From Streptomyces sp. Ru62 (GTDB lineage: Bacteria > Actinomycetota > Actinomycetes > Streptomycetales > Streptomycetaceae): a DNA stretch of 64,000 bases. A program made the position numbers and the translations under genes. Location: NCBI RefSeq assembly GCF_002920615.1, contig NZ_PQSU01000017.1:1-64000 (forward strand), given 5' to 3'. The notes beneath the pieces are model-generated. The model made no database searches and was not told the DNA's origin. It saw only the letters and a list, made by a program, of their open reading frames with translations. Of the stretch, positions 16,293-24,789 are shown one piece after another (the first letter of the stretch is position 1; each line of letters begins with the position of its first letter).

Positions 16293-17810
16293 ATGACGGT
16301 GACAGACGACGGCTCGGCGGCGATGGACGTGCCCACGGACGCCGCCATGGAGGAGGCGGTCCACGGGCCCGGTATCGACCCGGAGCGGCTGGCCGTCTGC
16401 CTGAGCGTGCTGGAGGAACTGGACCGGCTGGACGTCGACCACCCCGACGCCATCGCGGTCCGCCGGGCCACCTCGCACATCTACCGGACGGTGAAGCAGC
16501 GCCGCCGCCAGGAGCGCCGGGCCGCCAAGACCGCGCACGACCGCTCCGTCACCGAGGCCACCGCCACCGGCTCCGCCGAGCGCATCGACGACGAGACCGA
16601 GGGCATCCTGCCCTCCTCCAAGGTCGAGCCCGGCCGGATCGCGGGCATACTCCAGCGCCCGCGCTCCTGCTACATCTGCAAGCAGCGCTACGTCGAGGTC
16701 GACTACTTCTACCACCAGCTGTGCCAGAAGTGCGCCGCCGAGAACCGCGCCAAGCGGGAGGCCCGCACCGACCTCACCGGCAAGCGCGCCCTGCTCACCG
16801 GCGGCCGGGCCAAGATCGGCATGTACATCGCGCTGCGCCTGCTCCGTGACGGCGCGCACACCACCATCACCACGCGGTTCCCCAAGGACGCCATCCGCCG
16901 CTTCAAGGCGATGGAGGACTCGGCGGACTGGATCCACCGCCTGGAGGTCGTCGGCATCGACCTGCGCGACCCCGGTCAGGTCGTCGCGCTGGCCGATCAG
17001 GTCGCCGGGGCCGGCCCGCTGGACATCCTGATCAACAACGCCACGCAGACCGTACGCCGCCTGCCCTCGGCCTACGCCGCCCTGGTCGAGGGCGAGAGCG
17101 CCCCGCTGCCCGCCGGGGAACTCCCCGCCCACCACGTCATCGGTGCCTTCAACTCCGGCGCGGTCGACGGCCTGGCCGCGCTGCCCGTCGGCACCAGCGG
17201 CCTCGACGCGCAGAAGGTCGCCGACCTCGCTCTGGTCGCGGGCAACGCCAGCGTCGCCCGGCACCTCGACGGCACCGCCATCGACGCGGGCGGCCTGCTC
17301 CCCGATGTCGTGGAGTCCAACACCTGGGTGCAGACGATCGAGCAGATCTCCCCGGTGGAGCTGCTGGAGACCCAGCTGTGCAACTACACGGCGCCGTTCA
17401 TCCTGATCAGCAAGCTCCGCCCGGCCATGGCCGATGCCGCCAGGAAGGCGGCGAGCGGACGGGCGTACGTGGTGAACGTCTCGGCCATGGAGGGCGTCTT
17501 CAGCCGGGGCTACAAGGGCGCGGGCCACCCGAACACCAACGCCGCCAAGGCCGCCATGAACATGGTGACGCGGACCAGCGGCCACGAGATGTTCGAGACC
17601 GACCGGATCCTCATGACCTCGGTCGACACCGGCTGGATCACCGACGAGCGCCCCCACTACGACAAGCTGCGCCTCGCCGAGGCCGGTTTCCACGCACCGC
17701 TCGACCTGGTCGACGGCGCCGCCCGCGTCTACGACCCGGTCGTGCGCGGCGAGGCGGGCGAGGACCTGTACGGCGTCTTCCTCAAGGACTACGCCCCCGG
17801 CAAGTGGTAG
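16293..17810 (+). CDS. SDR-like protein with N-terminal zinc-ribbon insert and no catalytic Tyr
   Basis: A 505-residue protein in three parts: a helical, basic N-terminus (about 1-110), a four-Cys zinc-ribbon-like module (C126, C129, C144, C147) and a Rossmann SDR domain from about 165. The SDR has TGGRAKIG (nucleotide binding), ILINNA and Ser397 (NVSAMEG). At the YxxxK position it reads T415-N-A-A-K419, so the general-acid Tyr is replaced, and the Ser-Lys spacing is longer than usual. It may bind NAD(P) without classical dehydrogenase activity, or use another residue. A TAAAAT element at 16224-16229 is a possible -10. Substrate unknown; the next gene is convergent. Confidence 0.75.
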   Translation: MTVTDDGSAAMDVPTDAAMEEAVHGPGIDPERLAVCLSVLEELDRLDVDHPDAIAVRRATSHIYRTVKQRRRQERRAAKTAHDRSVTEATATGSAERIDDETEGILPSSKVEPGRIAGILQRPRSCYICKQRYVEVDYFYHQLCQKCAAENRAKREARTDLTGKRALLTGGRAKIGMYIALRLLRDGAHTTITTRFPKDAIRRFKAMEDSADWIHRLEVVGIDLRDPGQVVALADQVAGAGPLDILINNATQTVRRLPSAYAALVEGESAPLPAGELPAHHVIGAFNSGAVDGLAALPVGTSGLDAQKVADLALVAGNASVARHLDGTAIDAGGLLPDVVESNTWVQTIEQISPVELLETQLCNYTAPFILISKLRPAMADAARKAASGRAYVVNVSAMEGVFSRGYKGAGHPNTNAAKAAMNMVTRTSGHEMFETDRILMTSVDTGWITDERPHYDKLRLAEAGFHAPLDLVDGAARVYDPVVRGEAGEDLYGVFLKDYAPGKW

Positions 17811-17849
17811 AGGGCGCGCGGAGCCGCCGCGGGTGACACCCGGGCGCAC

Positions 17850-17912
17850 GCCACGGCGGCGGCGCCCCCGCGGACAAGCCCCGGCGCGGCGCCCCCCCGG
17901 GCGCGCCGTGGC
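17850..17912. terminator. possible bidirectional terminator between convergent SDR and HD-like genes
   Basis: GCCACGGCG (17850-17858) pairs with CGCCGTGGC (17904-17912); the GC-rich loop can fold further. It sits between the 3' ends of two convergent genes. Confidence 0.4.
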
Positions 17913-17925
17913 GGCTGCCGTGCCC

Positions 17926-18321
17926 TCAGTCCACCGCGCCGAGCCGGGCGTGGCGGGCCGCCACCAGTTCCAGCACCGTGCGCCAGTCCTCCAGCACGCC
18001 CGCGTCGAGGCCGGCGGTGCGGCTCTCCTCGCCGGCCTGGCGCAGCCGCAGCGCGTCGTCGTCCGCCGGGTCCGCGTCCCCACGGACCAGCCGGAACACC
18101 CGCTCCCCGAGCAGGGCGCGCACCGCCTCGGCCGCGCTGCGCGCCCGGGCCGCCTCATCCCCCGGGCAGAGCACCGGCCCGATGCCCAGCACCAGCCCCG
18201 CCACCTGGAGCTCCTTGTCGGCGGGACGGCTGCGGCGCAGCAGCGCCGCGGTCCGCAGCGCGTGCACGGGCCGGCCGGCGTGCAGCAGATCCATCAGCTC
18301 CTCGACACTGCGCAGCTCCAT
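17926..18321 (-). CDS. degenerate PhnZ-like HD-domain protein
   Basis: A 131-residue protein that follows the layout of PhnZ-like HD-superfamily proteins (organophosphonate/inositol-oxygenase branch). It has a helix starting PVHALRTAALLRR, then ELQVAGLVLGIG where active members read ...LLHDIG, and a C-terminal ADDDALRLRQ...LEDWRTVLELV segment matching the family's conserved end. The paired His-Asp metal ligands are replaced by Gly-Ile, so metal catalysis is unlikely. It converges with an SDR that has also lost a catalytic residue. Function unknown; a regulatory or binding role is inference. Confidence 0.6.
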   Translation of the reverse strand: MELRSVEELMDLLHAGRPVHALRTAALLRRSRPADKELQVAGLVLGIGPVLCPGDEAARARSAAEAVRALLGERVFRLVRGDADPADDDALRLRQAGEESRTAGLDAGVLEDWRTVLELVAARHARLGAVD

Positions 18322-18774
18322 GCGTCAGCCCTTCCGCGAGACAGCCGTTGCCGCGTCAGCAGAACACGGCGACCTTGCGGCCGGGCCAACAGCACTTGAA
18401 GAGGTGTTCGTCCCTGTAGGCCACGCGGGTGATTCGCCGCGTCGTCCGAGTGAGCGATTTGTTACAAAAAGCTCCATATTGGGGGGTGTTGAGGAGCGGT
18501 AGGAAGCATATCGGTTACAGCTTGTTTGCACTCCCTATCGAGCGGTTGCCCGCTCATTTGGTTAATCTGGAGCCGACGGACACCAGCACCGGGGTTCCAC
18601 CCACACCCACCGTCCGTCCTGGGGCGAGCCGGCGGACAACGGCGCGCTCTGACAGAGGAACCGGCGCCACCGCGTCCGAACTGGCCTTCCACCCAGACCC
18701 GAGCGGGCGTCGAGCACCGGAGCGCAGACTGTCCGGTACGCCCCGAGGGTGACCCGACACATAAGGAGTGCGCG
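18322..18774. other. 453-bp unusually AT-rich divergent intergenic region
   Basis: Contains stretches such as TTTGTTACAAAAAGC (18460-18474), CATATTGGGGGG and GGTTAATCTGG that stand out from flanking DNA. It must hold the promoters of the HD-like gene (leftward) and the 57-residue peptide (rightward). A Cys-rich micro-ORF listed separately lies on the minus strand at its left end. No established operator was recognised. Confidence 0.5.
18356..18424 (-). CDS. possible Cys-rich 22-residue micro-ORF
   Basis: On the minus strand GTG 18424 opens a frame reading AYRDEHLFKCCWPGRK and ending VAVFC before TGA. The frame stays open upstream of the GTG (NKSLTRTTRRITR) without another clear start. No ribosome site is visible. 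The composition (three Cys, aromatic residues, C-terminal Cys) is unlike the Ala/Arg/Pro-rich noise of shadow frames here, which is the only reason for listing it. It may also be a gene remnant. Confidence 0.25.
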   Translation of the reverse strand: MAYRDEHLFKCCWPGRKVAVFC

Positions 18775-18948
18775 GTGACACCGGAGAAGACGAATCGCGA
18801 GCAGCGGCCCGACGAACACACGGAGCGCGCGGGCCGCCGGCCCGGAGAACTCGGCAGCCTCGACGTGTGGGCCCGGTCCGCCCCGATCCGCCTCGCGGGT
18901 TACGAGGACGACCTCGCCGAGCCCCACATCCTGCCGAGCGTGGACTGA
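18775..18948 (+). CDS. 57-residue small protein of unknown function
   Basis: GTG 18775 with AAGGAG six bases upstream gives a 57-residue acidic protein. The first half is hydrophilic (TPEKTNREQRPDEHTERAG); the second half is more structured, with GSLDVWARSAPIRLAGYEDD and LAEPHILPSVD at the end. The leader-plus-conserved-core look resembles peptide precursors, but no maturation enzyme, protease or exporter gene is adjacent, so this is a suspicion only. Its long AT-rich upstream region suggests regulated expression. There are no Cys residues and no membrane segment. Confidence 0.6.
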   Translation: MTPEKTNREQRPDEHTERAGRRPGELGSLDVWARSAPIRLAGYEDDLAEPHILPSVD

Positions 18949-19092
18949 CCCCGGGGTCGGTTCCGTCGCGATCGCCGCCCGCGTGGGCGTGACAGACGCA
19001 CGCCCACGCGGATCACAGAAGCCGCACCCGTACACCGGCCGCCGGTCGCCTCCCGCGCCCCGTACACCGGCCGCCCGTCAGGCCCATCGGCC

Positions 19093-20466
19093 TCACCGAC
19101 CAGGTGCCGGCCCCTCGCCCTGCTCCGCCACCGGTGCCGTCCGCCGCCACGGGCTCAGTTCCTCCAACTCCCGCGCCAGCTCCAGCAGCACGGCCTCCGT
19201 GCCCGGCCGCCCCACCAGCTGTACGGCACAGGGGGCACCCGAGGGCAGACTGCCGGCCGGCACGGACATCGCCGGCCAGCCCGTCAGGTTCCACGGCGGG
19301 GTGAAGGGCGAGTAGGCGGTGTTGGCCAGGACGTTGCGCAGCCAGCCGCGCTCGTGCCACGGGCCGGCCGTGGGGGAGCGGCGGGCCAGGGCCGGGGTGA
19401 GCAGCACGTCGTACTCGGTGAGGAACGGCGTCAGCCGGGCCCGCAGCCGCTCGCGCGCCGCGCCGGTGCGGACCGGCCGGACGAACCGGCCGCCCACGGC
19501 CGCGTGCACCCGGGTCCGGCGGGCCAGCCGCGCCCGGTCCAGGCCCTGGGCGTCCACCGCCGTACCCGCCGTCCAGTGCTGGAGCGCGGTCACGCCGAGG
19601 GAGAGCGGGTACGGCGGCTCGGCCCGCCGCACCTGATGCCCCGCCCGGGCCAGCGTCCCGGCCGCCTGCCGGACCGCGGCCGTATACGACCGGTTCACGC
19701 TCACCCCGGCGAGCGGACTGCGCAGGCCGACGGCGATCTTCCGGCGCGTCCCCTCCCGTGGCCGTACGAACTCCGTGTCCGCGAGGACCCCCAGCATCAG
19801 CCGCAGGTCCTCGACCGTGGTGGCCAGCGGGCCGTTCTCCGACATGCCGAACCAGTCGCCGTCGCCGATCCCCGCGGGCACCACCCCGTGCCCCGGCTTC
19901 AGCGTGACCAGACCGCAGTTCGCGGCCGGGATGCGCAGCGAGCCCATCCCGTCGTTGCCCAGCGCGAGCGGCACGAGCCCCGCGGCCACCGCCGCCGCGC
20001 TGCCCCCGGAGGAGCCGCCGGCCGTGCGGGAGAGGTCCCAGGGGTTGCGGGCGATGCCGTACGGGCCCTCCGTGGTGCCGAAGACACACAGCTCGGGCAC
20101 GTTCGTCAGCCCCACGACCACCGCGCCCGCCGCCCGCAGCCGGGCCACCGTCACATGGTCCTCGGCGGCCGGGGTGTCCGGGGTGGCGGCGGAGCCGTTG
20201 CGGCACGACTCGCCGCGTACCGCGAGATTGTCCTTCACCGCCACCGGCACGCCCGCGAGGGGCAGTTCGGCGAGGCCGGCGCGGGACGCCAGCTCGTCGG
20301 CCTCGGCGAGCGCCGCCTGGGCCCGGACCTTCCGGAACGCCCCGAGTCGGCCGTCGAGCCGCTCGATCCGCGCGAGGTGCTCGGCCACCACCTCCCTCGG
20401 CGTCACCCGCTTCTCGCGGACGGCGGCGGCGATCTCGGTGGCACTCCGGCCGGCCCAGTTGCTCAC
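19093..20466 (-). CDS. amidase signature family enzyme
   Basis: A 457-residue cytoplasmic amidohydrolase with the full Ser-cisSer-Lys triad: K78 in VAVKDN, the Gly/Ser-rich GGSSGGSAAA (cis-Ser 152) and the nucleophile S176 in NDGMGSLRIPA. Family members hydrolyse many amides (fatty-acid, aryl or short-chain amides, Glu-tRNA in GatA). There is no gatB/gatC nearby and the C-terminus differs from GatA, so a catabolic or detoxifying role is more likely, with substrate unknown. It is divergent from the GH85 gene 177 bp away. Confidence 0.9.
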   Translation of the reverse strand: MSNWAGRSATEIAAAVREKRVTPREVVAEHLARIERLDGRLGAFRKVRAQAALAEADELASRAGLAELPLAGVPVAVKDNLAVRGESCRNGSAATPDTPAAEDHVTVARLRAAGAVVVGLTNVPELCVFGTTEGPYGIARNPWDLSRTAGGSSGGSAAAVAAGLVPLALGNDGMGSLRIPAANCGLVTLKPGHGVVPAGIGDGDWFGMSENGPLATTVEDLRLMLGVLADTEFVRPREGTRRKIAVGLRSPLAGVSVNRSYTAAVRQAAGTLARAGHQVRRAEPPYPLSLGVTALQHWTAGTAVDAQGLDRARLARRTRVHAAVGGRFVRPVRTGAARERLRARLTPFLTEYDVLLTPALARRSPTAGPWHERGWLRNVLANTAYSPFTPPWNLTGWPAMSVPAGSLPSGAPCAVQLVGRPGTEAVLLELARELEELSPWRRTAPVAEQGEGPAPGR

Positions 20467-20643
20467 GGGCGCTCCTCGTTACTCATGGGTACGGAAGACG
20501 GGCAGGGAGAACTGTGCCCGCTCAGGGGGTCGCACGTCGAGAGGCCGTGCACCGCCATTGACTTCCGTCGAAGGCCCCGACAACGATGTCACGGCGCAGT
20601 CGTCACAGCAGGTACGTTCCATCCCTCATGGAGGCCTCCGCTC

Positions 20644-22671
20644 GTGAACCCCACCAGACGCACGGTCCTGATCGCCGCCGGCGCCGCCGCCCTGACCCCC
20701 GCGCTGCCCGCGCAGGCGGCCCCGCGAGCCGCCGCCGCGACCCCGCCGTACGCCTCCTACTGGTACCCGGACTCGCTGCCCGCCGGCAGTCCGGGCCCCG
20801 GCATCACCTGGCGCAGCCTGAAGAGCTGGCGCGCCGCCGACGACCCCGACCTCGCGTTCAACGCCGCCTCCATACCGCTCGCCGCCCGCTTCACCCCGAC
20901 CCCGGCGAACACCACCGCCCGCTCCGGACAGGCCCGCGTCCAGGCCCTCGTCTCCTTCGGGCCCACCTCCGCCAACCCCTCCCAGGGCTCGGCCACCGCC
21001 GACTACTACGCCCTGACCCACTGGGCGTACATCGACGAGCTGGTGTTCTGGGGCGGCTCGGCCGGCGAGGGCCTGATCCTCGCGCCGAACGCCCCCATCG
21101 TCGACGCGGCCCACCGGCACGGCGTCCCCGTCCTCGGGAACATCTTCCTGCCCCCGGTGGCCTACGGCGGACAACTCCAGTGGACCCGGGACCTGGTGCA
21201 GAAGGACGCCACCGGCCACTACCCGCTCGCCGCGCAACTCGTCGCGGTCGCCTCGGCGTACGGCTTCGACGGCTGGTTCGTCAACGCCGAGACCAGCGGC
21301 GGCAACACCGCGCTGGGCACGGCCATGCTGGGCTTCCTCAAGGAGCTGAAGGTGCTCGCGGCGGCCTCGGGACAACGGGTGACCTGGTACGACGCGATGA
21401 CCGTGAACGGCACGGTCAGCTGGCAGGGCGCCCTGAACAGCCAGAACCAGGCGTTCTTCCAGGCCGCCGACGACATGTTCGTGGACTTCCGGTGGAGCGC
21501 GGCCACGCTCGCCGCCTCCGGTACGAAGGCGGACCAACTGGGACGGAGCCGCTACCAGTTGTGGGCGGGCGTCGACGTCGAGTCCAACGGGTCCGGTACG
21601 TCCGTGAACTGGGACGCGATCGTGCCGACCGGCAAGCCGCACATCACCTCGATCGGTTTCTACCGGCCCGAGTGGACCCGCAACCACCTGCCCGCCGACC
21701 AGCGCGCCCCCGAGGACTTCCACGCGGCCGACGACCGGTTCTGGACCGGGCGGTCGCTCGACCCTTCGCGGCCCGACGCGAGCGATCCGTGGCGGGCGCC
21801 GGCGGTGTCCGTGGCGGACCGGTCGACGGTGACCTCCCTTCCGTTCGCGAGCGTGTTCAACACCGGGCACGGACTGCGGTGGTACGAGGAGGGGGTCGTC
21901 ACCTCGGACGCGCCCTGGAACCACCTCGGGCTCCAGGACCGGTTGCCCTCGCGGCGGTGGGCGGTCCACACGACGGGGGAGCGGCCGGCCGTCTCCTTCG
22001 ACTTCACCGACGCCTGGCGGGGCGGGAGCAGTGTGCTGGTCGCGGGTGAACTGGATCAACCGGCGGTGGTGGATCTGTACGCGACACGGCTGCCGATCGG
22101 TGAGAACACGGTTGCCGAGCTGACCTACCGGAGCGAGTCCGGGGAGATGGACGTCGAGCTGGCGGTGGCGACGGCCGAACCGAGCGCGCCGGGGGCGACA
22201 CCGCCGTACACATATCTGGCTGTGAACTCCGTCAACACCGGGGTCCGGGTTCGGTCGGTCAACGGCTGGCAGACCGTGACCGTGCCGCTCACAGGTCTTT
22301 CCGGCACCGTCCGCGCGCTAGGCGTACGGCTCACCGCGACCGAGGGCCCGGTCCGCTGGCGCCTGGGCGGCCTGGCCGTACGCGACACCGTCACCGCGCC
22401 CGCGGCCCCTTCCGGCGCCCGCGTCACCGCTGCGAACGGCGGCGACCTCCGCCTCGCCTGGACCGCCGCCCCCGGAGCCGTCCGCCACTACACCCTCCAC
22501 CGCCTCCTCCCCGACGGCACCCGCCGCTTCCTCGGCGCCACCGGCCAGCGCGCCTACTTCGTCGCCGGCCAGCGGCCCGAACAAGGGGAGACGGCCGCGC
22601 GGTTCGAACTGCGTGCGGTGGGGGAGCTGTTCAACGCCTCGACCCCGGTGACCGTGACCCACCCCTGGTAG
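20644..22671 (+). CDS. Tat-exported GH85 endo-beta-N-acetylglucosaminidase
   Basis: A 675-residue secreted enzyme that would cut between the two core GlcNAc residues of N-glycans, releasing the glycan from protein. The N-terminus TRRTVLIAAGAAALTPALPAQA is a Tat-type signal. The GH85 barrel contains YASYWYPDSLP near the start and the catalytic Asn-x-Glu in FDGWFVNAET (about residue 220). The C-terminal ~250 residues look like beta-sandwich modules (jelly-roll, then a fibronectin III-like end). GTG 20644 has GGAGG nine bases upstream. It complements the secreted GH92 mannosidase at 12251; no alpha-fucosidase was found in the window. Confidence 0.92.
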   Translation: MNPTRRTVLIAAGAAALTPALPAQAAPRAAAATPPYASYWYPDSLPAGSPGPGITWRSLKSWRAADDPDLAFNAASIPLAARFTPTPANTTARSGQARVQALVSFGPTSANPSQGSATADYYALTHWAYIDELVFWGGSAGEGLILAPNAPIVDAAHRHGVPVLGNIFLPPVAYGGQLQWTRDLVQKDATGHYPLAAQLVAVASAYGFDGWFVNAETSGGNTALGTAMLGFLKELKVLAAASGQRVTWYDAMTVNGTVSWQGALNSQNQAFFQAADDMFVDFRWSAATLAASGTKADQLGRSRYQLWAGVDVESNGSGTSVNWDAIVPTGKPHITSIGFYRPEWTRNHLPADQRAPEDFHAADDRFWTGRSLDPSRPDASDPWRAPAVSVADRSTVTSLPFASVFNTGHGLRWYEEGVVTSDAPWNHLGLQDRLPSRRWAVHTTGERPAVSFDFTDAWRGGSSVLVAGELDQPAVVDLYATRLPIGENTVAELTYRSESGEMDVELAVATAEPSAPGATPPYTYLAVNSVNTGVRVRSVNGWQTVTVPLTGLSGTVRALGVRLTATEGPVRWRLGGLAVRDTVTAPAAPSGARVTAANGGDLRLAWTAAPGAVRHYTLHRLLPDGTRRFLGATGQRAYFVAGQRPEQGETAARFELRAVGELFNASTPVTVTHPW

Positions 22672-22858
22672 TCCCGGAACCCCGGGGAGCACCCCGCACA
22701 CCGGACGACCGCACGCTGATCAATGCCCGCCTCAAACGTGTCCGGAGAGGTGGAGCCGGTGGCAGGTGGGGGTCCGGTGGGGTGCTTCCTGGGGGACGAG
22801 CTGGTCCCGGGTGACCGGGACCGTGCACCGGGCACGGGCGGGCAAGACGGTAGGCCGG

Positions 22859-23560
22859 CTAGCCGCCGAGCTGGGCCCGTAGCCACTCCTCCACCTCGCC
22901 CACGTGGGCCGCTGCCGCCGCCCGGGCCGCCTCCGGATCGTGGGCGGCGAGGGCGCGGTGGATGGCGGCGTGTTCGCGGCGGGTGCGGGCGAAGGCGCCC
23001 TCCTCCTGGTAGCCGCGCCAGACGCGGGCGCGGAAGGTGCGCGAGGACAGGCCGTCCAGGATGGCGGCCATGGTCTCGTTGCCGGCGGCGGACGCGATCT
23101 CGCGGTGGAAGGCGAGGTCGTGGGCGAGGATCTCCTCGGGGTCGTCGGTGGCGTTCATCGCCGCCAAGTGCTTGTCGACGGCGGCCAGTTGGTCGGCGGT
23201 GATGCGCGCGGCGGCCAGTGCGGTCGCCGTCGACTCCAGGATCCGGCGCACCTCCAGGAGCTCCACCAGGCGCGGGCCCCGGGACAGGTCGGCGACCACG
23301 CCGAAGGTCTCCAGCAGGTCGCCGGCCTCCAGCGCGGTGACGTAGATCCCGGAGCCGTGCCTCGCCTCCAGGACACCCATGACCGTCAGGGCGCGGATCG
23401 CCTCCCGCATCGAGCTGCGGGAGATGCCCAGCTGAGCAGCCAGTTCCCGCTCGGTGGGCAGCCGCTGGCCCGGCTCCAGCCGACCCTCGGCGATCATCGC
23501 CTTGATCTCCTCGATGGCGCGCTGGGTCACCGTGCCCTTCTGCGGGGCTGCCTCGTCCAC
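22859..23560 (-). CDS. FCD-type GntR repressor of the L-fucose operon
   Basis: A 233-residue regulator: winged helix-turn-helix at residues 10-75 (RLPTERELAAQLGISRSSMRE, the GntR signature) and a C-terminal all-helical FCD ligand domain with the metal-binding pattern HDLAFHREI...H. I chose GTG 23560 because GGAGG lies eight bases upstream; the longer frame to 23617 has no such support. It is divergent from the ABC-importer/fucose operon. Two AGTGGTC-type inverted repeats in the shared promoter match the FadR-like TGGTCnGACCA operator style, so it very likely represses the operon and itself, with a pathway intermediate as inducer (inference). Confidence 0.88.
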   Translation of the reverse strand: MDEAAPQKGTVTQRAIEEIKAMIAEGRLEPGQRLPTERELAAQLGISRSSMREAIRALTVMGVLEARHGSGIYVTALEAGDLLETFGVVADLSRGPRLVELLEVRRILESTATALAAARITADQLAAVDKHLAAMNATDDPEEILAHDLAFHREIASAAGNETMAAILDGLSSRTFRARVWRGYQEEGAFARTRREHAAIHRALAAHDPEAARAAAAAHVGEVEEWLRAQLGG

Positions 23561-23603
23561 GCCACTCCTCCAGTCACCGGGTGCGTCGCAGTCTAACCAG
23601 CCG

Positions 23604-23618
23604 AGTGGTCCGACCACT
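23604..23618. promoter_or_regulatory. GntR (FadR-type) operator 1
   Basis: Perfect inverted repeat AGTGGTC-C-GACCACT (7-1-7), 44 bp upstream of the GntR start. Its core TGGTCCGACCA equals the classic FadR-family operator core. Confidence 0.7.
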
Positions 23619-23667
23619 ACGCGCCGACAGCCGGAATTTTTGGTGCGCGAGGGTGTTCGACCGCCTG

Positions 23668-23682
23668 AGTGGTCTGATAAGT
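23668..23682 (+). promoter_or_regulatory. GntR operator 2 overlapping the operon -10 region
   Basis: AGTGGTC-T-GATAAGT repeats the left arm of operator 1 exactly, with a degenerate right arm. TTCGAC (23656-23661) and TAAGTA (23678-23683), 16 bp apart, may be the operon promoter, so bound repressor would cover the -10. Confidence 0.55.
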
Positions 23683-23724
23683 ATGCGGTCGTCTGCTCGA
23701 ACCCCCTCGACGAGGAGCCGCGAG

Positions 23725-24789
23725 ATGCCCGCCAGCACAGTGAGCAAACGCAGCAGGTCCCGGATCACCGGCGCGGCGGCCCTGGCCGTCGGCGCCTCGC
23801 TGGTGCTCGCCGCCTGCGGCAGCACCAAGGACACCGCGAGCGCGGGAAGCGGCGGCACCGGCAAGGTCGGCGTGATCCTGCCGCTGCTGACCTCGCCGTT
23901 CTGGCAGTCGTACAACGACTACGTGCCCAAGATGGCCAAGTCCGAGGGTGTCGAGGCGCTGAAGACGGTCAACTCCAACAGCGACCCCTCGCAGCAGATC
24001 ACCGACATCGACAACGAACTCAACCAGGGCGTCAAGGGGCTGGTCGTCGCCCCATTGGACAGCGCCGCGATCCAGGCCGGACTCGACCAGGCCGAACGCA
24101 AGGGTGTGCCGGTCGTCGCCGTGGACGTGGCGCCCGACAAGGGCAAGGTCGCCATGGTGGTGCGCGCCGACAACGTCGCCTACGGCAAGAAGGCCTGCGA
24201 CTACCTCGGGCAGCACGTGAGCAGCGGCAAGGTCGTGCAGATCATGGGCGACCTGGCCTCGGTCAACGGCCGCGACCGCTCCGAGGCGTTCCGGTCGTGC
24301 GTGAAGGAGAAGTACCCCCGGCTCAAGGTGCTGGAGATCCCCGCCAAGTGGGAATCCGACACCGCCGCCGCCAAGCTCGACACCCTCCTCAACGCCAACC
24401 CCGACATCAAGGGCATCTACCTCCAGGCGGGCGGCGTCTACCTGGCCCCGACCCTGCAGACCTTGAAGTCGAAGAACATGCTCAAGACGGCCGGGCAGAA
24501 GGGGCACATCGCGATCGTCTCCAACGACGGCATCCCGCAGGAGTACGAGGCGATCCGCAAGGGCCAGATCGACGCCACCGTCTCCCAGCCGGCCGACGCC
24601 TACGCCAAGTACGGCCTGTACTACATCAAGGCGGCGATGGAGGGGAAGAAGTTCAAGCCCGGCCCGACCGATCACGACTCCACGATCGTCGAGCTGCCCA
24701 GCGGCATCCTGGAGGACCAGCTGCCCGCCCCGCTGGTCACCAAGGACAACGTCGACGACCCCAAGCTGTGGGGCAACACGGTCCGATGA
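23725..24789 (+). CDS. sugar ABC transporter substrate-binding lipoprotein (ribose-type)
   Basis: A 354-residue periplasmic-binding-protein-1 family lipoprotein. The signal peptide ends at LAAC with lipidated Cys31; the mature part starts with VGVILPLLTSPFW and has the two-lobe pattern of RbsB-like proteins (GLVVAPLDS, VSNDGIPQEYEAI, DATVSQPADAYAKYG). ATG 23725 follows GAGGAG at eight bases. It is the first gene of the operon and overlaps the ATPase gene by ATGA. Context makes L-fucose or a related 6-deoxy sugar the probable ligand; binding-site residues cannot confirm this by eye. Confidence 0.9.
   Translation: MPASTVSKRSRSRITGAAALAVGASLVLAACGSTKDTASAGSGGTGKVGVILPLLTSPFWQSYNDYVPKMAKSEGVEALKTVNSNSDPSQQITDIDNELNQGVKGLVVAPLDSAAIQAGLDQAERKGVPVVAVDVAPDKGKVAMVVRADNVAYGKKACDYLGQHVSSGKVVQIMGDLASVNGRDRSEAFRSCVKEKYPRLKVLEIPAKWESDTAAAKLDTLLNANPDIKGIYLQAGGVYLAPTLQTLKSKNMLKTAGQKGHIAIVSNDGIPQEYEAIRKGQIDATVSQPADAYAKYGLYYIKAAMEGKKFKPGPTDHDSTIVELPSGILEDQLPAPLVTKDNVDDPKLWGNTVR

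Noticed and set aside
22680..22794. Long-range inverted repeat around the GH85 3' end (CCCCGGGGAGCACCCC / GGGGTGCTTCCTGGGG)
   Set aside because: Arms are imperfect and 83 bp apart; too weak to call a terminator.
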